64,000 nucleotides of DNA from Herbinix sp. (lineage in GTDB: Bacteria; Bacillota; Clostridia; Lachnospirales; Lachnospiraceae). Below the pieces are notes generated by a model. It searched no databases and was not told the origin of the DNA. It saw nothing but the letters and a program-made list of their open reading frames with translations. Below are positions 27,220-35,481 of this stretch, piece after piece. The position numbers and the translations under genes were made by a program. The DNA lies in the NCBI GenBank assembly GCA_029256105.1, contig JAQSYO010000009.1, forward strand, positions 1-64,000, in the 5' to 3' direction. Positions within the stretch are counted from its first letter, which is position 1. The number at the start of each line of letters is the position of its first letter.

Positions 27220-28389
27220 ATGCATCCCAATTATTATGTTGAGTTTGATAAATATCAGAAATTAGTGAATAAAAAGAATGAGAAAAGTTCCGTTTATACC
27301 GGTATGTATGACCGTTATGTTGATCCGGTACTAACCAATGAGCATATCCCGTTATTCTGGAAGTATGACTTAAATGAGAAGACAAACCCTCATTTCATGG
27401 AACGACTCGGTGTTAATGCGGTATTCAATTCCGGAGCAATCGAGTTAAACGGCAAATATTATCTGGTAGCCAGAATTGAAGGAAATGACAGAAAATCGTT
27501 CTTTGGTGTAGCAGAAAGTGATAGCCCGGTAGAGGGGTTTGAGTTCTGGGATTATCCGGTGGAACTTCCGGATACGTGCAAGGAAGAAACCAATGTATAT
27601 GACATGCGTCTTACAAAGCATGAAGATGGATATATCTATGGTGTATTCTGCTCTGAGAGCAAGGATACCTCCTCCAACGATCTTGCCGCAGCAGTAGCAG
27701 AAGCAGGAATTGTAAGAACCAAGGATCTCAAAACTTGGGAAAGATTAAAGAATTTAACAACACTCAATTCACCTCAACAGAGAAATGTTGTGCTTCATCC
27801 CGAATTCGTAAACGGTAAATATATGTTTTATACCAGACCAATGGACAGTTTTATCGAAACAGGTTCCGGTGGTGGTATTGGAGTAGGCTTCTGTGATGAT
27901 ATTACAAATACAGTCGTTGGCGAAGAGATCATTACAAGTAAAAGAAAATACCATACCATTACAGAATCCAAGAATGGTGCCGGTGCTGTTCCAATTAAAA
28001 CAGAAAAAGGCTGGATACATGTAGCCCATGGAGTACGTAACACGGCAGCAGGACTACGATATGTAATCTACGTATTTGCCACGGATCTTAACGATCCTAC
28101 CAAGGTAATTGCAGAACCCTCCGGTTTCTACATTGCACCAATGGGAATCGAACGAGTAGGCGATGTATCCAACGTAGTCTTCACCAATGGAGCAATCGTT
28201 AAGGAAAGTGGAGAAGTATATATTTACTACGCCTCCTCTGACACGAGACTCCATGTAGCAGCAACGACAATTGAGCGTCTCATCGACTACACCTTTAACA
28301 CCCCCACAGACCCGCTTCGCTCCGTCCGATGTGTACAACAAAGATGTGACCTAATACGCAAAAACTTAGAAATTCTTAAGAATATGTAA
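27220..28389 (+). CDS. GH130_1-like 4-O-beta-mannosyl-glucose phosphorylase
   Basis: A five-bladed beta-propeller phosphorylase of 389 residues, the length of characterised mannosylglucose phosphorylases. It cleaves Man-beta-1,4-Glc with phosphate to mannose-1-phosphate and glucose. The [19 protein letters not shown] motif contains the proposed proton donor Asp128, and [11 protein letters not shown] and [20 protein letters not shown] are subfamily-like. It directly follows the 2-epimerase that would make its substrate, and ManA can process the product after a mutase. Its last codons and stop seed a 17-bp tandem repeat. Confidence 0.9.
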   Translation: MHPNYYVEFDKYQKLVNKKNEKSSVYTGMYDRYVDPVLTNEHIPLFWKYDLNEKTNPHFMERLGVNAVFNSGAIELNGKYYLVARIEGNDRKSFFGVAESDSPVEGFEFWDYPVELPDTCKEETNVYDMRLTKHEDGYIYGVFCSESKDTSSNDLAAAVAEAGIVRTKDLKTWERLKNLTTLNSPQQRNVVLHPEFVNGKYMFYTRPMDSFIETGSGGGIGVGFCDDITNTVVGEEIITSKRKYHTITESKNGAGAVPIKTEKGWIHVAHGVRNTAAGLRYVIYVFATDLNDPTKVIAEPSGFYIAPMGIERVGDVSNVVFTNGAIVKESGEVYIYYASSDTRLHVAATTIERLIDYTFNTPTDPLRSVRCVQQRCDLIRKNLEILKNM

Positions 28390-28634
28390 TCCTCAAGAAT
28401 ATGTAATTCTCAAGAATATGTAATTCTCAAGAATATGTAATCCTTAAGAATATGTAATCCATAAGAATATGTAATCCTCAAGAATATGTAATCCTTAAGA
28501 ATATGTAATCCATAAGAATATGTAATTCTCAAGAATATGTAATCCTTAAGAATATGTAATCGTCAAGAATATGTAATTCTCAAGAGTATGTAATTCTCAA
28601 GTATATGTAAATCCTCAAGAATATGTAAATCCTT
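28378..28634. repeat. 17-bp tandem repeat, 15 copies, seeded by the GH130 stop codon
   Basis: Units of the form AAGAATATGTAATCCTC start at 28378 and recur every 17 bases to 28599, with the last at 28617. The first unit is the coding end of the GH130 gene (Lys-Asn-Met-stop), so each copy repeats the stop codon TAA. Variation is mostly in the last five bases. Confidence 0.95.
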
Positions 28635-28679
28635 TCAATAATTATGACTTGCAAATTTTAAAATTATCTAATAATCAAA

Positions 28680-28748
28680 GGGCTATTTGAAATGAACCTC
28701 TAATGTTATGCAAAATGCAAACATTTTAAGGTATATTTCAAACAGCCC
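28680..28748. terminator. Long bidirectional hairpin between convergent genes
   Basis: GGGCTATTTGAAAT (28680-28693) pairs with ATTTCAAACAGCCC (28735-28748) with one bulge. An inner ACCT/AGGT and AATGTT/AACATT stem extends it. It lies between the GH130 gene and the convergent minus-strand gene. Confidence 0.75.
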
Positions 28749-28770
28749 CACTCTTTTTATGTACATAGAA

Positions 28771-29313
28771 TCATTCGATTGTAATTGGTATTATCTTAGT
28801 CCATTTTAACTGCTTCCCAAATTTCTCTTCATAGAATACACAAACTAAGACGGGATTATTTAACTCTTCAAAGGCATCCAATTTATCAAAATAGGTTCTA
28901 ACTTTATATTGCCCCACCTCGTCCGGAACCCAAAATCCGGTCAATGAAATATTTTTACTTACTTCAAAGGAATTTCTTAACGCATTTACAGCAATCGGTT
29001 CAATAAAGCCATCACTCCCTACACTATTAAGTAAAAAATAATCCTCTTCTTCAATCTCACTATAGGTCATCATCCCAAGTCCTTCGATATAGGGATATAG
29101 AATGATGTGGCAATTTTTATCTTTCATCATACTAGTATCAAGCACGTATTCCTTATGATCGCAATTATCTGTATCATTAAGTCGTATAGAAGCCTTGACA
29201 TGGATATCATTTTCTAACGCAGAGGGCTTTATATTTTCATATCCAACAATAACTAAAAGCAATAAAATTACGATAATAATAATTCCTCTAATGATTTTAA
29301 AATTATTATGCAT
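28771..29313 (-). CDS. Uncharacterised membrane-anchored protein
   Basis: A 180-residue protein with one N-terminal transmembrane helix (about 9-26, IRGIIIIVILLLLVIVGYEN) and an extracytoplasmic beta-rich domain with two cysteines near residues 50 and 68. ITLTGFWVPDEVGQYKVRTY-like wording (SLTGFWVPDEVGQYKVRTYF) hints at an immunoglobulin-like or carboxypeptidase-regulatory-like sandwich, but no family was recognised. GGAGGTCACAG precedes the ATG on the minus strand. It is unrelated in sense to the mannan genes. Confidence 0.7.
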   Translation of the reverse strand: MHNNFKIIRGIIIIVILLLLVIVGYENIKPSALENDIHVKASIRLNDTDNCDHKEYVLDTSMMKDKNCHIILYPYIEGLGMMTYSEIEEEDYFLLNSVGSDGFIEPIAVNALRNSFEVSKNISLTGFWVPDEVGQYKVRTYFDKLDAFEELNNPVLVCVFYEEKFGKQLKWTKIIPITIE

Positions 29314-29491
29314 CTGTGACCTCCATTATGTATAGTGTATAAAATTGAAATAGCTCATTGAACCAAGCTCAATAAACGAATATTTGATTATTTACAAAAT
29401 ATATAATATTTAGTGTCTAATATTTTTACCTTTTATCATTATTGCTTTTATTATACTTTGTTATTGCTTATATTATTACCTACTATTATTC

Positions 29492-29719
29492 TTACATTAA
29501 ATCATTATTGTCTTCTTCCTTATTACTTTCTTCATTAATACCCTCATTGATATTACCCTCATTATTTTCATTATCAACAATAAATCTTTTTAAATTAAAC
29601 TCTTCCATTATTTCTTCCTTAAACTCATGTAAAGCCTCTTTTACAGCCATTTTTGTAGCACCTGCTACAATAACAAATAATGCAAATGCTCCAATAATCA
29701 ATAACCCAATTATCTGCAA
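29492..29719 (-). CDS. Small single-pass membrane protein with acidic tail
   Basis: A 75-residue protein: an N-terminal hydrophobic helix (IIGLLIIGAFALFVIVAGAT), an amphipathic charged helix, and an Asn/Glu-rich tail ending NKEEDNNDLM. The start is TTG, 8 bases after GGGGGAGGG on the minus strand. No family is recognised. It is upstream of, and in the same direction as, the membrane-anchored gene at 28.8-29.3 kb. Confidence 0.62.
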   Translation of the reverse strand: MQIIGLLIIGAFALFVIVAGATKMAVKEALHEFKEEIMEEFNLKRFIVDNENNEGNINEGINEESNKEEDNNDLM

Positions 29720-30179
29720 AAAAATACCCTCCCCCTTCGTTTGGTTGAACTATATCATTTGTTAGTAATCTGAAAATTAATTGTGATATTATATTAACAT
29801 TATACATCAGTTACATAAAAAGCTCTACCATATTTTCCTATTTTGAATAAAGTATATTTGATATTTTTGCTTCGGAATTCTATAGAATATATAAAATTGT
29901 ATCAAATAAAGGAAGCTTACTTAACTTATGTCTTTTGACACATCCTCCACATAGAATTTTATAGTGCATCAGTTGTCAAAACAACTACAAATGCTTAAAA
30001 AATGCTTGAAAAAATTATACCAATGTAGTAAACTTCGCATAAGTAATGATCCTAGAAAACACAAAGTAGTCAAATATTAGTTGACAATGTAACTTAGATG
30101 TTACATAGGATAAACGTGGTTAAAGTAACCTACTGCGATAATCAATGATTGCATATAAAAATAGGAGGAGAGAGCATTT
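29720..30179 (+). other. Intergenic region with a regulator promoter
   Basis: Divergent spacer of about 460 bases. No gene was seen. It holds a short AGTTGT/ACAACT hairpin at 29971-29986, and the promoter/operator elements listed separately at 30081-30130. Confidence 0.5.
30081..30130 (+). promoter_or_regulatory. Promoter-like -35 with overlapping inverted repeats before the second LacI gene
   Basis: TTGACA at 30081-30086 is directly followed by ATGTAAC-N6-GTTACAT (30087-30106), a perfect 7-6-7 repeat. A TAGGAT -10 follows at a long 19-base spacing. A second small repeat GGTTA/TAACC sits at 30118-30130. The layout suits autoregulation by the downstream LacI-type protein. Confidence 0.45.
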
Positions 30180-31214
30180 ATGAAAAAGGTAACAATACAG
30201 GATGTTGCAAAAGAGCTAAAATTGTCCAGGAATACGGTCGCAAAGGCTTTAAACAATAGTGATACAGTTTCATATGAAACCAGATATGTCGTAATTGAAA
30301 AAGCTTACGAAATGGGATATTCCAAGTTGTCTCCGGTTGTTTTGAATGAATTTAAATTAAGAAATAAAATAGATGATACAAAAACGATAGTAGTATTAAC
30401 AAGAAGAGAAATTTCAGTATTTTGGAACAGCATTATTATGGGTATCTCGGATGAGTTAAATAAATACGGCTGTAAATTACAGTTTAATTTTATCAGTGAG
30501 CAGGATGAGAAGAATTTGGTCCTTCCTTTGGATCTACAGGCAGAAGTAAGCGGTATCATTATACTGAGTGTATTTTCTATTAATTATATAGAACAGATTG
30601 TAAATCAAAATATTCCCGTTGTTTTTCTGGATGCTCCAAGTGACCTCGAAAGCATGGCACAACACGGCGATATCGTAGTTTGCGAAGGCTATAACAGTAT
30701 TAAGAAAATTACACTTGATTTAATAGCTCAAGGGTTGAAGAAAATAGGCTTTATCGGTGATATTACTTATTGCAAGACGATTAACGACCGTTACCTTGGA
30801 TATTTAAGCGCATTAAATTCCGCAGGAATTGATGCGGACGACTCAATTGTAGCAAATTATCATCCAACACATAAGTTTTATAAGACGGACGAAGTGGATA
30901 GAGCGTTAAGCGGTTTTATCAGCATGCCGGAAGCGATTGTGTGTGCCAATGACGACATTGCTTTGGATGTTATCCGCTGTCTCAGAGGTAAGGGATTATC
31001 GGTACCGAAAGATGTAGCGGTAACGGGATTTGATAATGTTGAGGGTATGGCACAGGTTGAACCGTTTTTGACTACAGTACGAGTCGGTAACCAAAGACTT
31101 GGAAGAAGATTGGTACAACAATTAATGTGGAGAATTCAAAACCCCACCTTCCCGAAGGAAGTTATCTTTATTGGTGTGGAAGTTATCTTCCGTCAATCCT
31201 CTAATCGAAGTTAA
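30180..31214 (+). CDS. LacI-family transcription regulator
   Basis: A 344-residue regulator. The helix-turn-helix is VTIQDVAKELKLSRNTVAKA, and the effector domain contains VSGIIILSVFS, KKIGFIGDITYCKTINDRYL, PEAIVCANDDIALDVIRCL and PKDVAVTGFDNVEG. It is upstream of the GH130_2/SGNH esterase pair and separated from it by a terminator, so it is transcribed alone. It probably controls mannan block B, by position. AGGAGGAGAG precedes the ATG. Confidence 0.92.
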   Translation: MKKVTIQDVAKELKLSRNTVAKALNNSDTVSYETRYVVIEKAYEMGYSKLSPVVLNEFKLRNKIDDTKTIVVLTRREISVFWNSIIMGISDELNKYGCKLQFNFISEQDEKNLVLPLDLQAEVSGIIILSVFSINYIEQIVNQNIPVVFLDAPSDLESMAQHGDIVVCEGYNSIKKITLDLIAQGLKKIGFIGDITYCKTINDRYLGYLSALNSAGIDADDSIVANYHPTHKFYKTDEVDRALSGFISMPEAIVCANDDIALDVIRCLRGKGLSVPKDVAVTGFDNVEGMAQVEPFLTTVRVGNQRLGRRLVQQLMWRIQNPTFPKEVIFIGVEVIFRQSSNRS

Positions 31215-31255
31215 TAATTTGAAATCAACTTAAGACTAAGTCACATATAACCTAT

Positions 31256-31290
31256 AAGAAAGCAGCTTAAAAGGTCTGCTTTCTTTTTTT
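31256..31290 (+). terminator. Rho-independent terminator after the second LacI gene
   Basis: AAGAAAGCAG (31256-31265) pairs with CTGCTTTCTT (31276-31285) over a 10-base loop, followed by five more T. Confidence 0.93.
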
Positions 31291-31415
31291 GTGCAAGTTA
31301 AAAGTAATTTCATGTAATATAGTTGCATCTTAAAATATTTCTCTTTTCTCAGAACACTACATAGAAATGACATGAAATATTTATTCTAAATTATTATGTT
31401 TTGCAAAGATGCATA

Positions 31416-31444
31416 TTGAAATTATAAAAATTCTATGTTACAAT
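31416..31444 (+). promoter_or_regulatory. Sigma-A type promoter for mannan block B
   Basis: TTGAAA (31416-31421), a 17-base spacer and TACAAT (31439-31444). The leader of about 130 bases contains direct repeats ATGCACCATT (twice) and a 15-base repeat with the core TACGAAAAAG near 31525-31554. No palindrome resembling the operators at 37.7 kb was found. Confidence 0.7.
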
Positions 31445-31579
31445 GCACGCATATGATACTTAAATGCAATAATTAATGCACCATTATGCACCATTAAAAG
31501 CGAAGTGCAAATAGTGTGAAAAAGGGATTACGAAAAAGGGAATACGAAAAAGACAGATCATTCATAAAGGAGAATAACA

Positions 31580-32599
31580 ATGAGTAGAGTCAAAATGCTT
31601 ACAAATAATTTACCAAACATTCCTTGGCAGGAGAAGCCGGCAGAGTACGTAGGTCCGGTTTGGAGATATTCTGAGAATCCTATCATCGATCGAAACCCAT
31701 TCCCGGGTGTTGCTAGAATTTTCAATAGCGCAGTTGTTCCTTACAATGGCGAATTCATCGGAGTATTCCGTGCAGAACAAACAGACGGAGTTCCACATCT
31801 TTATATGGGCTACAGTAAGGATGCAATCCATTGGACCTACGAAACGAAGAAAATCCAATTTGTAAACGAACAAGGCGAGCCCTATATGCCTCGTTATGCA
31901 TATGATCCCCGTTTAATAAAAGTAGAAGACACCTACTATATTATCTGGTGTACAGATTTCTACGGAGCAGCATTGGGTTTGGCTAAGACAACTGATTTCA
32001 AGACCTTTGTAAGATTAGATAATCCCTTCTTACCCTTCAATAGAAACGGTGTATTCTTCCCTAGAAAGATTAATAACAACTTTATGTTATTATCCAGACC
32101 TAGCGATAGTGGACATACACCCTTTGGTGATGTGTTCTTAAGTGAGAGTCCGGATTTAACCTTCTGGGGCAAACATAGACATGTTATGGCTCGTGGTCAT
32201 CAGTGGTGGCAATCACTTAAAATCGGTGGAGGAGCAGCTCCAATTGAGACAAGTGAAGGCTGGCTATTATTCTATCATGGTGTTTCAGGAACCTGTAATG
32301 GCTTTGTATACAGCATGGGTGCTTGTATCTTAGACATCGATAATCCTGCAATTGTGAAATACAGATCGAATACCTTCATCCTTACACCGGAAGCCTGGTA
32401 TGAGGAAAGAGGCTTTGTATCGAACGTTGTATTCCCTTGTGCAGCACTTACTGATGCAGAGACAGGAAGAATTGCAATTTATTATGGGGCAGCGGATAGT
32501 TATGTTGGTTTGGCCTTTACCACCGTAGACGAAATTGTAGAATACGTTAAAGCCAATGATGCCGCAACCACTGACGACAAAAACAATGGAATAATGTAG
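31580..32599 (+). CDS. GH130_2-like beta-1,4-mannooligosaccharide phosphorylase
   Basis: A beta-propeller phosphorylase of 339 residues, the length of GH130_2 enzymes. It removes a mannosyl unit from the non-reducing end of beta-1,4-mannooligosaccharides with phosphate, giving mannose-1-phosphate. Marks: NPIIDRNPFPGVARIFNSAV, VFRAEQTDGVPHLYMGYSKD, AYDPRLIKVEDTYYIIWCTD with the likely catalytic Asp109, and GGGAAPIETSEGWLLFYHGV. It has its own promoter and is paired with an SGNH esterase. Together with the GH130_1 gene it completes the mannan phosphorolysis route. Confidence 0.9.
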   Translation: MSRVKMLTNNLPNIPWQEKPAEYVGPVWRYSENPIIDRNPFPGVARIFNSAVVPYNGEFIGVFRAEQTDGVPHLYMGYSKDAIHWTYETKKIQFVNEQGEPYMPRYAYDPRLIKVEDTYYIIWCTDFYGAALGLAKTTDFKTFVRLDNPFLPFNRNGVFFPRKINNNFMLLSRPSDSGHTPFGDVFLSESPDLTFWGKHRHVMARGHQWWQSLKIGGGAAPIETSEGWLLFYHGVSGTCNGFVYSMGACILDIDNPAIVKYRSNTFILTPEAWYEERGFVSNVVFPCAALTDAETGRIAIYYGAADSYVGLAFTTVDEIVEYVKANDAATTDDKNNGIM

Positions 32600-32608
32600 G
32601 AATAGAAT

Positions 32609-33742
32609 ATGAATATAATGTTTGATACGATGGAAATGAAAGAAGTATATGACAGAGGTATTATCAATATCGGTAATTTAACACGTATGAAACGAGCGAT
32701 GATGAAAGCATTCACCGGTGAGGCCATTAAAGTTGGCTTCCTCGGTGGTTCTATAACCGCCGGGTCTTTGGCTACCACACCTCAATCTTGTTATGCCTAT
32801 CAGGTGTATTCTTGGTGGAGGAATAAATTTCCGATGAGTGAGGTAGCGTATGTTAATGCTGGTGTTGGTGCAACATCATCGAAGTTTGGGGTTGCCAGAG
32901 TAGAAGAAGATTTACTTGACTGCGAACCAGATATAGTTTTTGCAGAATTCAGTGTGAATGATAGTGACAATGACCTTTTTAAAGAGACTTTTGAAGGATT
33001 AATCCGTAAGATTTTGTTACATAAGACAGAGCCGGCATTGCTCATGTTGAATAATGTCTTTTATGATGATGGCCATAATGCGCAAAGAGTTCATAATCAG
33101 ATCGGTAAATATTATGACTTGCCAATCGTTAGTATAAAAGAAAGTATTTATACAGAGATTGAAAAGGGCGTAATTAGGAACAATGAAATCACACCGGATA
33201 ACTTACATCCTAATGATTTAGGTCACAAATTAGTTGCCGGTGTTATTACGAATCTCTTAGAGCATATTTATGATGCTGTTATAGTGAACAATATAGAAAG
33301 CAACGCTACAGATTTTCCGGTTGCAGTCACAGCAAATCGTTATTATGGATCCATTCGTAGGAGTAGTAAAAATACAAGTCCGCTTCTTGATGGATTTACG
33401 ATTGATGAGACAGTAAAACAGGGTTCCTGGGATGTATTTCGAAATGGTTGGTCTGCTTATAAAGAGGGAAGCAGTATCCGTTTTGAAGTGGAGGGATCGA
33501 TGATATCGGTCCAATATCGCAAATATGCTATCCACCCGGCACCGATAGCTAAAATTGTAGTCGATGATGATGTGAATAATGAAATCTATTTGGATGCGAA
33601 TTTCGAGGAAACCTGGGGAGATTGTCTTTATTTGCAGGATATCATGGTTGCTGGGCCTTCTGGAAAACATACGGTCGAAATTATTATTACTGAAGAAGTA
33701 AAGGAGAAAGATTTTTACTTAGCATCCATAATTACGGCATAA
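32609..33742 (+). CDS. SGNH-type esterase with C-terminal sandwich domain, CE17-like mannan acetylesterase candidate
   Basis: A 377-residue protein without a signal peptide. The SGNH core has nucleophile Ser48 in GFLGGSITAGS, Gly/Asn blocks (NAGVGATS, SVNDSD) and Asp197/His200 in PDNLHPNDLGH. Residues about 230-377 form a beta-sandwich (SSIRFEVEGSMISVQYRKYA). The layout matches the SGNH plus CBM35-like form described for CE17 in gut Firmicute mannan loci. Adjacent GH130_2 supports deacetylation of imported mannooligosaccharides. Specificity is inferred from context. A terminator follows. Confidence 0.8.
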   Translation: MNIMFDTMEMKEVYDRGIINIGNLTRMKRAMMKAFTGEAIKVGFLGGSITAGSLATTPQSCYAYQVYSWWRNKFPMSEVAYVNAGVGATSSKFGVARVEEDLLDCEPDIVFAEFSVNDSDNDLFKETFEGLIRKILLHKTEPALLMLNNVFYDDGHNAQRVHNQIGKYYDLPIVSIKESIYTEIEKGVIRNNEITPDNLHPNDLGHKLVAGVITNLLEHIYDAVIVNNIESNATDFPVAVTANRYYGSIRRSSKNTSPLLDGFTIDETVKQGSWDVFRNGWSAYKEGSSIRFEVEGSMISVQYRKYAIHPAPIAKIVVDDDVNNEIYLDANFEETWGDCLYLQDIMVAGPSGKHTVEIIITEEVKEKDFYLASIITA

Positions 33743-33752
33743 TGGGTAAGAG

Positions 33753-33787
33753 TATCGGGGGATTAAGATGATCCCCCGATATTTTTA
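33753..33787 (+). terminator. Rho-independent terminator after the esterase gene
   Basis: GC-rich arms TATCGGGGGAT (33753-33763) and ATCCCCCGATA (33771-33781), a 7-base loop and TTTTTAT after it. Confidence 0.93.
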
Positions 33788-33903
33788 TGCATTAATTTAC
33801 TCTTCAACTGCTTATTGACGATCGATAAAAAGTAATTGGTATATTATCCATCCTTATTTGATATAAATTACTGTATATGATTGCTTTGTCCAATTTGAGG
33901 GTT

Positions 33904-33984
33904 ATGTTTGAAATAATTACAATTGATCCGTTGACCAGAATCCGTGGCTTCCAAAAGATTCAAGCAGAAGCCGAAAATAATTGA
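33904..33984 (+). CDS. 26-residue peptide resembling the N-terminus of [NiFe]-hydrogenase large subunit
   Basis: A short frame reading MFEIITIDPLTRIRGFQKIQ then AEAENN and stop. The N-terminus of [NiFe]-hydrogenase large subunits reads close to ITIDPVTRIEGHLKI, so nine or more residues match in register, with RIEGH altered to RIRGF. The nickel-binding cysteine motifs that should follow are absent. GAGGG sits 2-3 bases before the ATG and the next gene, a hydrogenase-maturation protease, starts 9 bases after the stop. It is either the stub of a deleted large-subunit gene or a retained small peptide. Confidence 0.6.
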   Translation: MFEIITIDPLTRIRGFQKIQAEAENN

Positions 33985-33993
33985 GGTGTCAGT

Positions 33994-35040
33994 ATGAGTG
34001 TCAAAGTGATTGCATTGGGAAATGTTCTTATGAAGGATGAGGGGATCGCTATCTACCTAGCTAGTGAGCTCGAAAAAGAGCTATTTGCGATGGGAGTAGA
34101 AGTATTCTATGGAGAAACAGATTTTGGGGATTGCATATCTAAAGTAAAAGAGGAGGACTATTTAATTCTCCTGGATTCAGCTTTCATGGGGAGAAAGCCC
34201 GGTGATATGATACGCCTGTCCTTTCATGACTATCATAAAGCTAAGGAAAGTTATACGCAACATAGCAATAGCCTCTTGGAGCTCATAGAGTTTTATTATC
34301 CAAAAGTAGAAGGTATTATCCTTGCAGTTGAAATAGATGAAGTGAGTTTTTTCTATGGACTTAGCCAGTGTTTAGAGGATAAGTTCTCAGAGCTTGTACA
34401 GGAGATAAGAAAGCAAATCATTGATATGAGGAATTTGTTAATTTGTATAAATAATAAAATTGAGGTAAGGAAGGTGTCACTGATGGATGAAATTGAATTA
34501 AAGAGAATTATTTACGATTATATTAAGGAAATTTGCCACTTTAGCCAGATGCAGGTTTTCGCAACTTCAACTTATCAAAAAAATTATTTTCAATTACAAA
34601 TCGATGAAACAATTAATAATTTATATAACTTTTTTACTGAGTATCAAGGGACATTGTGGGATACTCAACTCTATACAACGCAGCAACGAACCGAACAACC
34701 AGAGCAGCAGAGTGGAACGCAGGAGGAGCAGCAGAGTGGAACGCAGGAGGAGCAGCAGAGTGGAACGCAGATAGAGCCACAGATGGAGCCGGATGAAAAT
34801 GAGAATATGAGGAGCTTCACACTTGAGGAACTGGCATTTTACGATGGTAAAGAGGGTAGGCCAGCCTATGTTGCTATTAATGGTACAGTTTATGATGTAA
34901 GTAATATAAATAGGTGGGCTGGTGGAATGCATTTTGGATTAAGTGCAGGAAATGATGTAAGTGATCAATTCGGGGTCTGCCATCTAGGAAGGACAGCGGT
35001 ATTAAATCAGCTTCCAATCGTAGGGATTTTAACAGAATAA
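33994..35040 (+). CDS. Hydrogenase-maturation protease (M52) fused to a cytochrome b5-like heme domain
   Basis: A 348-residue fusion. Residues 1-150 are a HycI/HybD-type protease, which normally trims the large subunit of [NiFe] hydrogenase after nickel insertion. The nickel-sensing triad is kept: Glu16 in GNVLMKDEGIAI, Asp61 in LILLDSAF and His90 in TQHSNSLLELI. Residues 150-215 are an unassigned helical part. Residues 216-260 are a Gln-rich linker with three QSGTQEEQ repeats. Residues 270-348 are a b5 domain (FTLEELAFYDGKEGRPAYVA, RWAGGMHFGLSAG, CHLGRTAVL) with both candidate heme histidines. No hydrogenase is present nearby. I know of no standard protein with this fusion. Confidence 0.83.
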   Translation: MSVKVIALGNVLMKDEGIAIYLASELEKELFAMGVEVFYGETDFGDCISKVKEEDYLILLDSAFMGRKPGDMIRLSFHDYHKAKESYTQHSNSLLELIEFYYPKVEGIILAVEIDEVSFFYGLSQCLEDKFSELVQEIRKQIIDMRNLLICINNKIEVRKVSLMDEIELKRIIYDYIKEICHFSQMQVFATSTYQKNYFQLQIDETINNLYNFFTEYQGTLWDTQLYTTQQRTEQPEQQSGTQEEQQSGTQEEQQSGTQIEPQMEPDENENMRSFTLEELAFYDGKEGRPAYVAINGTVYDVSNINRWAGGMHFGLSAGNDVSDQFGVCHLGRTAVLNQLPIVGILTE

Positions 35041-35053
35041 GGGGGACTATAAA

Positions 35054-35311
35054 ATGAAGGATACCTATTTGATTAAGAAAATTTCCGAGGAGGTACAGGT
35101 GCTCTGTGATATGAACAACCTTAAGAAATTGACGAAGCTGGTTGTTACCGTTAATTATAAAAGTAATATCAATGAAGAACATTTGAGGAAACAACTTCAT
35201 CATATAAATAAAAAAACATTTGGTCCGTGGACGCAAATTCAGGTGCTTCGAGACGATATACATGAACGGACGGCAATATTACATACGGTTGAGGGTGAAA
35301 AGGACGATTGA
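35054..35311 (+). CDS. Small protein, possibly HypA-like without metal-binding motifs
   Basis: An 85-residue acidic/basic alpha-beta protein, 13 bases after the protease-b5 gene with a GGGGGA ribosome site. NLKKLTKLVVTVNYKSNINE followed by a helix EEHLRKQLHHINKK resembles the N-terminal half of the HypA nickel chaperone, in which a helix is followed by a beta strand and NIxE. It lacks the HypA start MHE nickel site and the CxxC zinc pairs. The match is weak and rests partly on neighbours. Unknown function is an equally fair label. Confidence 0.55.
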   Translation: MKDTYLIKKISEEVQVLCDMNNLKKLTKLVVTVNYKSNINEEHLRKQLHHINKKTFGPWTQIQVLRDDIHERTAILHTVEGEKDD

Positions 35312-35481
35312 CTAAATAAATTTTATAATTTCATTCGCGGATACGTGTACTACAGCTTACAAGTACCTCTAAGTGTGTTTTGGCAGCTTACTAGTACCGT
35401 TAAGTGCTTTGTATACAAGGTTTGAGTATAGTTAAATCAAGATTTAACTAATGTTTAATAATAAGAATAGTGTTGGTGGAA

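Noticed and set aside
28054..28341. Minus-strand 95-codon frame inside the GH130 gene
   Set aside because: It lies wholly antisense to a clear GH130 coding sequence and has no recognisable domain.
28378..28634. CRISPR array
   Set aside because: Units are contiguous 17-bp copies without spacers, and no cas gene is present.
29442..29765. Plus-strand 107-codon hydrophobic Ser/Leu-rich frame
   Set aside because: It is antisense to the 75-residue membrane protein, which has a strong ribosome site; hydrophobic complements of helical genes are common.
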